Assembly: GCA_036971475.1 (NCBI GenBank)
Contig: JBAIZL010000376.1
Coordinates: 1,769,501 to 1,833,500 of the forward strand
DNA length: 64,000 bases
Origin: Prosapia bicincta
Lineage: Eukaryota > Arthropoda > Insecta > Hemiptera > Cercopidae
Direction of reading: 5' to 3'
Of the stretch, positions 35,401 to 47,655 are shown piece after piece (the stretch's first letter is position 1; every line of letters starts with the position of its first letter). Below the pieces are notes generated by a model. The model ran no database searches. It saw nothing but the letters and a program-made list of their open reading frames with translations, and had not been told where the DNA came from. The position numbers were made by a program, and so were the translations under genes.

Positions 35401-38400
35401 ATCAACCATCCATGCGTTAACAAAGAGTGGCCGATGCGAAGTTGAGTAACCACCACTTCCTCCCTACGATTCGAACGAACAGATGTCCTCCATGGTCGGA
35501 CGATATTTTTGATGTTCCTCAGCTTGTTTCTATGTACATTTTGCCATTCATCAATGGTTGTACATCAATTCACTATTATATTAAAGATGTCATATTGGTT
35601 GACTCGAGAAATTTTTCAAATGTTTTGGGCATAAGCCAAGTTCATTTTATTTTGTTTGTATTTGTTCCCCTAACACGGGAGTTCTCTATGTCCCTCCTGT
35701 ATGGTTGGGCATTGTAAGTACCGTTCTTTTTGAATAGGGTATTAGGAGTAACACCACATTGGTACAGGTCATCAAGTTGTGAAACAACTGGTGACCTTGA
35801 TATACTCAGAAGCACTTGAGTGTGTGATGGGGGTACCAGCTGAGACAGTCTCTAGTTAACCTTCAAGCAGTAATTAAGGTAGTGGATAATATATACTTGC
35901 ATGTTAAAAAATGTGAAAAAATAAATTACTAGCCTGCAATAATCAGCCTTGTAAATTTAGCCACTTTGGATTGATCTTGTGGGTCTCCTAACAATCCTGT
36001 TAGCCATTCAATAAGAAGTTGAATATTTATAAGAGCAGCATTGTTTGCTAAATCCAATCCACTTAAAACCAATAGAAATCTGAAAAATTATGACAGATAA
36101 TTTAAAGTAAATAGACAACAGATGAGTAATATTTACTACAATATTTGTTTTATGTAAAGAAATTGGATAAATTATCGAACATTATTTTTAACAATAAATT
36201 GAACTCAAACGATGATCAATGCTAAGTGTTTTATTTAGTGCGTGTATGTTTGAAATTGTGTTTAAAGTTGTTGAGCTTTCAATTTATTGTAAATCTTATG
36301 TTTAAGTTATAACGATTATTGATTTATGTTTATAGATTTAAAAGCTTTAAAAGGACAACCTAAAATGTGACCGAAATGTTGCTTGTATAATATTAAAATA
36401 ATAAACAGCATTTATCATCGTTTGAGTTCAAATTATTGTTAAAATTGCATGCTCTTGAAGGTAAACCCATTTACATATTATTCTTGTCTAACTAATAACA
36501 TTTCCTGAGATAAAACATTTATCTGGGGTTTTACAGTATTCAATCAAACTCACTGTTATACCTATGAAGGATATGAAACAAATTGGCTTGTCAGGACGAA
36601 AATGTTCAGACTCTATTTTATAGTCTGTTAGTTACAAATCTTTTTTTCCGATGTTCAGTAATCACTGTTATCGTGAAAACCAATAATTACACATAATATT
36701 TGGATGCACTCCCTATTCAGAATATTTTTGCCGGCTATACATATTTATTGTTTACTGCATGTGTTTGTTAATCTGGATCATTTGTTTGATTCTAGAAATT
36801 ACCCCTTTGTTGCCCAAAAATACTTGCAAGTACTAGCTATTTTAGATGTTTTGCAAAGCAAGAATTCTAAGCGGGCAGACACACTAGTGGTACTTATCAG
36901 TACCTTTCTAGGAAGTGGAGAAATTTTATTCCTAGCAATTGAAGGTTGGCTAATCTGCTTTGAGAACTAGTCTCTGTTACTGGTAACCTAATGCATTGTT
37001 TTTTTTCATGAAAGGGACTGTTATCACTAATTTTTTCACTTTTGAGTAGTTACACGGTTTTGAATTTTGACTAATTATAACAGGGTGTCTAGTAAAATAG
37101 CTTGAAGAAATTCCCTGAGTTTTCCCTGACTTTTCCAGGGTGTCTAGTAAAATAGCTTGAAGAAATTCCCTGAGTTTTCCCTGACTTTTCCTCTTTTAGA
37201 TGTCTATAGAAAGCCCAGTTTACATTGGGCCCATCCATTGAAATCTGAAGGATCTTGGATAAATCAAGACTTTGAAGAACAAATTGAGTAACTCTTTTGC
37301 TTATGTGTCTGTAAGGAACACAGAGCCAAAATATCGAGCTTTCACTTCATCCGTCTCTGCATCTCAATACCTAACACTCAAATCCATTTGGGCTCTTTGT
37401 GATATTTTGTTTAAACTTTCATCAAAGCCAATTACATAGTTAGAATTTGATTTTAATGATGTCAGTAACAGGTCTTTAATATAATTTGATAAACCGAATA
37501 CAACACTATAGGAAATTTTATCTTTCCCCAATCTCATGTTCTGTGCAATGGTGCTATCAGGGAACATCCTTAGAAAGAGGCACACACTACCTTCTGCATT
37601 GCGTAAAGAAGTGTTAAATTACTAAATTCACGCACCATATAATCTCTGCTTCAGTCACTTCATCTTTTAGTTTATATTTATCCTAAGGAAGGAGGGGAGG
37701 TAATGACGACATCTGCATGACGAGCTTGCCCGCTACGGCAATGAAAACTGGAAACTTCCATGTTGAAATAAACAGTGTACAAATAATCACCGTCAAATAA
37801 AACACATACTACCACGAGTCTAGACAAATAGCTGGCTACGAATGTTTAAACAGCGTTCTGTGTGGTCAGAAACAGACTGAGTTATCTGTTATCCCCACCT
37901 GTCCATATGATAACAGAACCACTGCGCACCCCAAGGCCACGGTCCAGGCTAAAACCTCCCAGCTGTACCAACTCGACACGTTTAATATTTATTGACATAA
38001 GTCCTGAAGTCATAGCATTAGGCTTATCAAATAAATAATGGGCATCTAAATAAAGAAGTGTTATTTCCTGACTGCCCTGGCCCTAAACCAGCCCGCTGGC
38101 TTACAATAACAAATATTCGAGAGCAATAGCCACTAGTTTTGTTTCTAATCAAAATAAATATTTTCCCGATTTTTTAAAATTTTCCCTGACTTTTCCAAAA
38201 TCTTAAAATTCCCTGACTTTTCCAGGTTTTCCCGGTTTTCCCTGTCACTAGACACCCTGTATAATTTCTAGAAGCCTTTTAAGAGTTAATGTTCAATCTT
38301 TTAATTCACTGATAGTTATGAATAATTATGAAAAAACTGTATGAACCTTGTGAGTATTGATTGTCATACTTTGGGCCACATATATGCACAAATCGTCAAA

Positions 38401-41400
38401 CAGAGCTGGAGACTGTATGTTTGAAATGACGCCTAATGGCAACGGTAAACAGTGTCACACTCAGAACACCATCCTGCGGTACACCATTCTCTAGTTTATA
38501 GTGATTAGAATATGTGCCTCCAAGACATACGCAGAAAGCCCTGTTATTTAAATAATTCTGTATGAATGCAAGAATGAAACCTTTTATTATACCCCATGAT
38601 TTTAAAACATTCAAAATTCCTCTTCAGCATGCCACATGTGCCTTCTCAAGGTCAAAGAAAACCTTATTTTAAAGAGTGTATTGGTATAAACTTTCTCATG
38701 GGGTATAATAGGCTTCCTAGTTGGAAAAACTATTACTTCAAGGTTATCATTGCCATATTTTATTCTTATTCTATGCTAAAACTAGGGTGTTATAACATCA
38801 TACCCATAGCTCAACTACTGCTACGTACTAAAGACCAAGCACTTAACATAGAAAAGTTGAAACTAGAAACAAAAATAGTAAGAACTAAAATTAAAGGAAT
38901 GAATTAAATTAAACTAATTCTAAATTAACCTAACTAGACCTAACCAAAAATTATATTAAATTTTATTAAATAAATTAAGATGGAGTAAGAAGGCAATGGC
39001 ATGATCAATATCTGTGGCATCATCCCTCAATACAATGTTTAAGCTCTCTTGAAGATTACCTCACTAGAACAAACTTTTAGCTGTTATATAAATTTGTTTA
39101 CATAAAACTTATCTTTTATTGTTATTATTTTGAAACATGTAATCTGTTCAATTTAGTGAAAAAAGTATTAATAAAGACCCATAAATTAACTAGTTATTGA
39201 AGTTATTATTGAAACATATTCCTTCACATTCTGTACTTTGAGAAAAGTCCTTTTTTCTTGTCCTTGAAAAGGTGGCGTGTTGAAGAGTTTAAGTTATTTA
39301 AAAAATTTGAACAACAGTATGAACAACAACAAAGTACAAGTATAAAATGCACATCCTACCCCATTATCAAGTTTTGAACCGTCTGTGAAAATAGTCACAT
39401 AATGTTGGTGAGCTCGTTGAATCTGCAAAAACTCCTGATGATAAATAATGTCAGGAGTATTGTGTTTTAGCCTGAATTATTGTTTCCAGTCCTACAATAT
39501 ATTTCACATGCCTAAACAAACCACAACATGTTTCTGGTCCTTAGAGGCCGCATTATTGAATACTATTTTGGCCTCTCGATATTATACTATTTTGGTTCAA
39601 TAAAATTATCAGATTATTGTTTCTAGCCCTATGGGGTAGTCTATGTGCTACCCCAGCTGGAATTTAATAATTTTTTCTGGAAATCCACTAGAACGGGTAT
39701 CCTTTATCAGTCTGTAAGATATAGGTGATAGTGAAACATTGTCGATGTCTAAATTTCAGAAACCTCTAAGTCCTTTGTCCAGCAAACTTCTAGTGCTAAT
39801 CATATCATTGCCTATGAATGACAAATTAGACAATATCCTACAACATTCTCCGAGAGTATTACTTTCTGACATGAAGGCCCTTAATTATGCTCCACGTTTA
39901 AAAATATTTTATCTTCTAGCGATTTCAAGAACTTACCCCCTCAGTATATACGATAATAATTTGTCAGTCCATTCTATGATCATTCTCATGCTTTATCCAC
40001 ATTAGAAGACATCACAAAAGAGTCTACATTATTTTTGGTTAAAAATTTGTGACAAAAATTGAACTATCAGCTCTGAAAAGAGCTATAAGTCTGTTGCACA
40101 TGATGCTACCCAGTAAAAAACGTGCAACATACTCTCCCAAAAGTTGATATCGACTTGAATACTGTAAATACTGACAGTCGAAAGCAGCTATAACTCAGTG
40201 GAACGTTTTTCATCACCCAGCATATATCCCAGTCTTGATTTTCACCTCTTTCCTCACATGAAAAGCTAGCTAAAAGTATTGTGTTTACAGACAAGCTGCA
40301 GACTAGCTTAGAAAGATGGTTAAAAGCACATGTAGGTGCTTTCTATCAAGAGGGTATTGGAAACGAAAAATGTCTAAATAGGAGTGGCAACTAAGTTAAG
40401 ATTTCTAACTGCAATGTGTAAGTATATGATACAAATAAAACAAGTTTCAATTTTTAAATATACTTTAACAAACAAAACTAACATACTTGTCTGAATCGGG
40501 TGGGTTAAGACCACTGTTTGGTGCACTATCTACTCCAGCCCAGCAATAATCTTCAACTTGAAATTTCCCTGAATCATCTTCAAATCCAAGCATTGCGCAT
40601 ACAACTCCAGTCACAACCAGATTCACATTTACTGTGTTGAGTAAAACAATTCTTTGTAACTCATCTTCCAATATCAACTTATCGGTATCAGAAACAAAAT
40701 GTGTTCTTACTGGTTGTGGTAATAATTGGGACTGCAAAAAATTTAATGAGAAAAATATTGTTAAATAAAAATAGTTTACAAGATAATAGGTTTATTAATC
40801 AATGTATTTCGAAGAACAATAGTTTAAGTAGAACAAGAATGTCAAAATCAGCTAAATCCCATTAACAAAAATTATTCAATGATTGTTATGACAAAAATGA
40901 ATTACCTAAAGGTAGAAATAATTAGCAGAATATTAAATCAAACACTATCCTATGCTTAGGACAGGCAAACCTACTAGAACATCTGACATCAGAGCACTGG
41001 TAACATTAAAAAATCAAAAATGTAATGTACAAGGCGAATACTGAAACTAAGTACCGTTTCATTCTACTGCCCCCGTAGCGCTGCAATCGGTGTTCTACGC
41101 ATGTGCACTAGTCGTCCTTGTTCACTGGCTATCGAGTCATGCCATTTTAGTTGTACGTTGTGTTTTCAGTTTTCTCTGAACGTTTAAAATGTTTAAGACA
41201 ATAAGTGTTCCCGCCGATCGTGAGATTCGTTCTATAATAAGATTTTTGAATGCAAGGAATGTGAAACCGGCTGAAATTTATCGTGAACTTCAAGATGTTT
41301 ATGGGGAAGATGTGATGAGTGAAGGAATGGTGAGAAAATGGGTTAGAATGTTCAATAGCGGTCGAACTAATGTGCATGACAAGAATCGGAGCGGTCGACC

Positions 41401-44400
41401 ATCTCTCGTCACCGATGATCTGGTAAGGGCAGTTAACCAAAAAATCCCAGAGAACAGACATTTCACTACGACAACTCTATCTTACTAATTCCAACAAACT
41501 TCACGTAATGTTTTGTACGAAATTGTTACGGGCCTCTTAGGTTATCGCATGCTGTGTTCCCGATGGGTTCCAAAAATGCTGAATGACGTGCACAAAACCA
41601 AGAGACTCGGAAGTGCTTTGACTTTTCTCACACGGTACAATGACGATGGTGAGGATTTTTTTAACAAAATGAAACTTGGGTCAGTTATGTCACACCAGAG
41701 TCCAAACAGCAGTCGATATAGTGACGTCACACGCAATCCCCGAAGAAACAATAATTCAAGACGACAATGTCTGCACGAAAAATCATGTGCACTATCTTTT
41801 GGGATCGGGAAGGTGTTTTGCTAATTGATTTTCTCCCAAGAGGTGAAACCATTAATGCAGCAAGGTATTGCAAAACCTTAAGAAAACTAAGGCGGGCAAT
41901 TCAAAACAAACGGAGAGAAATGCTCAGTAACAGAATTGTGCTGCTCCATGACAATGCTCGGCCACACACCGCTAGTGACACTCAAACATTAGTTTGACAG
42001 TTTCGTTGGGAGCAGTTCGATCACCTGCCCTGCAGCCGGCGTAGTGAATCAAGAGGTTTTAGAACGGTTGGTGTAGCAGATAAACAGGCAACACAAATGT
42101 AATCTAAGCTCGATCTTATGATGGCGCGATAGAAACGGAGCATACAAGTTCTGGTTGAATGTTGATCCCTAATACAAAGATTTCTGAGGGTGTTAAGGTA
42201 AACTACTTTAGAAGTATGCAGGCGTTTTCAGTTTCCTTCGATCACCTATATTTTCCTTGAAAAATTGGAAAAAACATTTGCCACTATAGGAGTAGATCAC
42301 ATTCCTGAGGTCGACTAGAATCTGAGTCATAGAGAGCGATTTTTGGGTCTGTTTTTCAAGAATAAAGGCAGTCAAAAACGTAATTTTAATTTTTACTGAA
42401 GAATATTTCAGTCATCAAGATATAAATTCAAAACTTATTCCACTGTCATTACCTCTTCACTGATTTCTTTCAATATACTAGGTTTCAGTTCCTGATGCTT
42501 AAACAGAGTTCCAATAATCACACATCTCCTGCCACCAGCCTCTGGTAACTGTGCTAATTTATATACTTGAACATCTTCACCTGGAAACAGATGATATTTC
42601 AAAACAAATTAGTATGGTAGCAAACGTAATTAATATAATTGTTTTTTTTTTTGTTTTTTTAACCTGGCGAAAAACCAATTGGGGTTATTATCACCAATTA
42701 AAAAAGGTAGACAAATACGGCAATATTTTTCATAACACATCAATAAATAAAACACAATACAAAAAACAAACAACCCCTAAACATAACAGTAATAATATAA
42801 AATGATTATATGTAATATATAACAAAAAAAGGAACAACAATAAATAACAAAAAACAACAATAAATAATATAAAACAATAAATATTAAAATAACAACGAAC
42901 GGTATAACAATAAATAAATAATAACAATATCACAAACATAACAATAGGTAACAATTTACCAATAAATAAATCTTAATAACACAATAACAAGAACATAAAT
43001 TAAATTAAATTTAAATAAATAAAAAAACACACAGAGAAATATATGTATAAATAAAAGGAATATATTTTAAATATTAAATTTTAAAAAATATTTTCAAGTG
43101 GTGCAAGAAGGCGATCACTCGTTTTATGGCTGAGGGATCGTCCCTTAGCATCACCTTTAAAACTACCTTAAAACACTTACCGTGCCAACCACGTCAATTG
43201 ACGAAACACGGCGACACATGCTTACCACATCATTTGACGTGATGCTCATTTCAATGTGATTCTAATACGTTGTTCCGTCAATTGACAGAGTTTTAATATC
43301 TTAGATTGTAGAGTAGTTCATTTAGTTAAAACTACGGTCAAGAGTGCATGAGTATACAGAAATTTCTTGTTTCTTTGCTTTTTCGTTGAGAACTGCTACA
43401 GTTGCAGTTGTGTGGCAATTGTGTTCATTTACGAAGCATAATGTGTATGTCCGGTTTGACTGATTCTGATATCATCGAGCTACTAAGTGATAGTGGTGAT
43501 GAAGATTTAATTTTTGATGATTCTGGTGACGATCCTGAGTATGTTCAGCAGGAATTTCAACATAACCTAGGTTAGTAGAGCTATTCTTTCGTGTTATAAC
43601 CTATAAGTTGTCGTGAGTTGGCTTTGTTTGCAAAATGTTTACTGTCAATATTTCCTCATTTTTCTGAATATAAATAGTACAAATTCTCTTCTAGAATTTA
43701 TTAACTTTATTTTTGGTTCCAGATTCGGATTCAGAGAATGAGGAAATCGTCGCGAATCAGACAATTATTGACAGCATACAGCCAATCCTTGTTACCTCCA
43801 CGAGTAGAACCAAAGTCAGCCGGCCTACTGATTCTGAAATAGTATGGATCAACATGGATTCAACCCCAACTTTAGATGTTTTCAATGGTTTCAGTGGGGT
43901 GACAAATAGTTTTGAACCTGATGAAAATAGTTCTGTTGGATTTTTTTTCAAATTTTGTTGACAGTAATTTGATTGACACTTTCAAACAACAAACAAATTT
44001 ATATGCAAGACAGAGGTTGAGACAATTGAGAAGTTCTCAGTCTTTGAAGCCTAATTCAAGGATGAATGAATGGAAATGTGTTACCCTAGTAGAAATAAAA
44101 AAGTTCATTGCCATTATATTCCACCAGAGCATCAGCCAAAGACCTCAAATTATTGATCACTGGAGTAAAGACCCTGTTGTTGCATGTACCTATTGCCCAA
44201 ATATCATGAGCAGGAACCGATTTTTACTTATTTTTTCTAACTTCCACATCAATGATAATTCTTCACTGAAGAAAGGTGAACCAGGTTATGACCCCCTGCA
44301 TAAAGTTCGTCCTCTCATTGATACTATCCAGCTTCGTTTTCAGCAGGCCTATCTGCCTGGTGAAAAAATAATAATTGATGAAGGTATGTATGCGTTCAGA

Positions 44401-47400
44401 GGAAGGCTGCAATTCAAGCAGTATATGCTTCAGAAGCCAAGTAAATATGGCATAAAATTATACATGCTTTCAGAAGCTGATACTGGATATGTATGGAATT
44501 TTAAGTATTTACTGTGGTCTGAGCAATGTTAATATCAACATTGTGACAAGTTTATTAGGCAGCCTATCTGGAGTAGGCCGTACCTTGTACACGGACAGAT
44601 ACTATACAAGTCCTGATCTTGCAAGAGAACTTGAAAACATGAGAACAGCTCTTGTAGGAACAGTGATGAAGAATAGAAGAGGTTTGCCAAAGGATTTGAA
44701 AAGTCCAATTCTTGAAAGAGGGGAGCAAATTTATCGCAGGGCTGGAAATCTTCTAGCTATATGCTGGAGAGATAAACGTCCAGTGTACATGCTGAGTACT
44801 AGACATGCTGCTGAAATGGTTTAATACAGAACAAATAGAGGAACTGATAAAACTAAGCCAGCATGTGTTCTGGACTATAATCAAAACAAGGCTGGCGTCG
44901 ACCGCACTAGTCAGCTGATATCGTATGGGGCATTTGACCACAAGACTGTCAAGTGGTGGAAAAAGCATGCACTCCATTGCCTTCTTATGTGTGTGGTGAA
45001 TGCATGTATTCTTTACAATAAAGTAAAGGGAAAGAAGATGGCAGTAACACAGTTTATAAAACTTCTGTGTACTGAACTGCCTCTTTGTGAAGAGGATTCT
45101 CCACGGCCAAGTTCTAGTGGTGGCCAGCTAAGTAGGCTTTCTACTGGCAATCACTTTATAGAAAGAATTCCAGCACCACCAGGGAAAAGTAGAATACAGA
45201 GGATGTGTAAAGTGTGCTATGTAAGAGGCAAGAAAGAAAGTGGAAAAGCCAGAAGAAAAGATACTTCCTACTGGTGTTCAGTATGCAAAATAGCTTTGTG
45301 TATGGAACCATGTTTCAAAGTGTATCATTCAAAAAAGAATTTTTCCACATCAGTATAAATAATTTCAATCATTCAACATGAACAAATAATATATGTAGTG
45401 TGTTCTTATGTAGTTTTGAATAGATAGTTTAACTTTAGGACAATAAAAAAAAATATTTCATTTCAGTCAACTTTTTCAAAAACTTGAAAATCTGTGCTTT
45501 TTTTAAAAATTGATAAATAATAATGTGTGGGGATGGAAATTTGGAAGTCATACGGTTGGGAAGGAAGGAGCTTTAAAATGAGGTAAAAAACATTTTCATA
45601 AGTAAAGTGGTTATTTTGTATCATAATTTTAAGAAGTTAGGAAAATGGCCGGCATAGAGGGAATGGCTAGCGGCAATTCGGTCGGCACTGTAAGTGTTGA
45701 ATTAAAAAGGACACGAATGTTAGTTACTCCAATACATGGCTGGCGGCAATTCGGTCGGCACTGTAAGTGTTAAATTAAAAAGGACACGAATGTTAGTTAC
45801 TCCAATACAAGCCACCAAAATATGTCTTACAATACCGACATATTGGTGGATCTTCACGATGCATCAAATATCCATGAATTGCAAGAGTGGCCAACGCGAA
45901 GGCGTGTAACTACCACTTCCACTCTTCGTTTTGAATGAATAGAAGACCTCCATGGACGGACAGTATCTTGAATTTCCCTCAGCTTATTCTGAATCACGGT
46001 ATGCCACTTGTCATTCCAAGCAGCGAGCAATAAATGTTTCGTGAAACACACATAATCAGATGTCATAACTCGTTGAGTAATAGGCACCAAACTTGTAGCA
46101 TTCTTCGCTGCTTCATCTGCTTTTGTGTTCCCGAGTATCCCGCAGTGTGTAGGAACCCAACAGAATGTTACTCCCACACCCCCCAATTGAAGCCAATTAC
46201 AGCACACAAAATGTCCCCAACTAAAGAGTTAACAGTGAAAACATCCTGAAGAGCCACACGCTAAATTTTACTTTGTACAAAACCCAACAGATGAAGAGTA
46301 TGTAGGGGAATCCAGGGCATAACAAGGTAGCGACCGGAATGATGTTCGAGGAAAGGAGGTACTGCTTTCGATGAACAATATGTAGAACATGTTGCTTCTC
46401 AACTACAGCAGCCATTTTGGTCTAGTTCTCTTGCTCAACAGCGTATAATATTTTCTTAGTGTGATTTTTTGCTTCTGTATCTAACTTATGATTTTGTAAC
46501 CAAGATAGATGGGCATGCTTGTGTACATTAAAATACAGTTAAAGTTAGTACATGCTTGAAACACGTTTAGTATTATTGTGTATATATTAGTTTATTTGCA
46601 TCTCTTTCTTGGATACCACTTTTTTTACAGTACATATTGCAAAAAGGATCAATGGAGTTAAAAAAATGACAAGCAAAAAAAAAGAATGAATTTGAGATAA
46701 AAGGAAACATGGAAACGAAAAAAAAACTTATGTGAACAGTATGTGAAACTTATGTGAAGACATATTGGTTTGAGACATTTTATTGAAAATATTATTTGTG
46801 TTTAATTTTTTTCTGGCGAAAACCAAAAATATTTATAATTGCCTAAACAAGATGTTCTATTTTTTTCCAGGCGAAAAGCCTATCAAGGTTATCATCGCCT
46901 ACCTCGAGTGTTATTTAAAATAAATTTGCCATGAATGAAACTAATCAAAATAAAATAAATGTTTAAAACTAATTATAATTATCTAAAACTAAAGAAACTA
47001 AAATTATACAAAATTTAAATATTAAATAGAGTCAGTTGGCGTAAGAAAGCGATGACACGGTCAATAGCCGTGACATCGTTCCTTAAAACCACCTTTAAAC
47101 TACCTTGAAGATTGTAACAAATATACAAATCGGTCATCTCAGGGCCCTTAGAAACACAGAAAAAGCCTATTAAAAACTCATTGAGAGGTGTAATTTTAGG
47201 TATTTCAAAACAATTATTAGAACAAAAAAAATTATATAAAACCTGGCTAAAGCTTTGTTCATTGTCATAATTTTTGTGAGACAAAAATCAAATCTAATGG
47301 TACTGAGACTGAAATAGATGGTGAACTAATAGATGAATTAGACTGATTAGAACCAAGACATTTTTCCCTCTTGTAAAAAAAACACTTCCTCAATTTGTTT

Positions 47401-47596
47401 TAGGCTAAAATAAGCTTTAAACCTTATCATATAGTAAAAGGTTGTAATACAAACAAACAAAAATTGATGATGTAACTAAGGTTGTGAAAGGAAGTTGTGT
47501 TATTAAAATTTTACATCCATCTTATTGGTTTTATTTAACTTTATTATTAACTTTTAAATAACACTAGCCAGGAAACTCCTAAACCTGGTAAGAGGG

Positions 47597-47655
<59 letters not shown>

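Noticed and set aside
37081..37190. CRISPR-like short repeat array
   Set aside because: It is a 55-bp tandem duplication of a transposon end with no spacers, in eukaryotic DNA.
39739..40005. 88-codon plus-strand open frame
   Set aside because: Chance frame in intron; no domain or codon pattern to support it.
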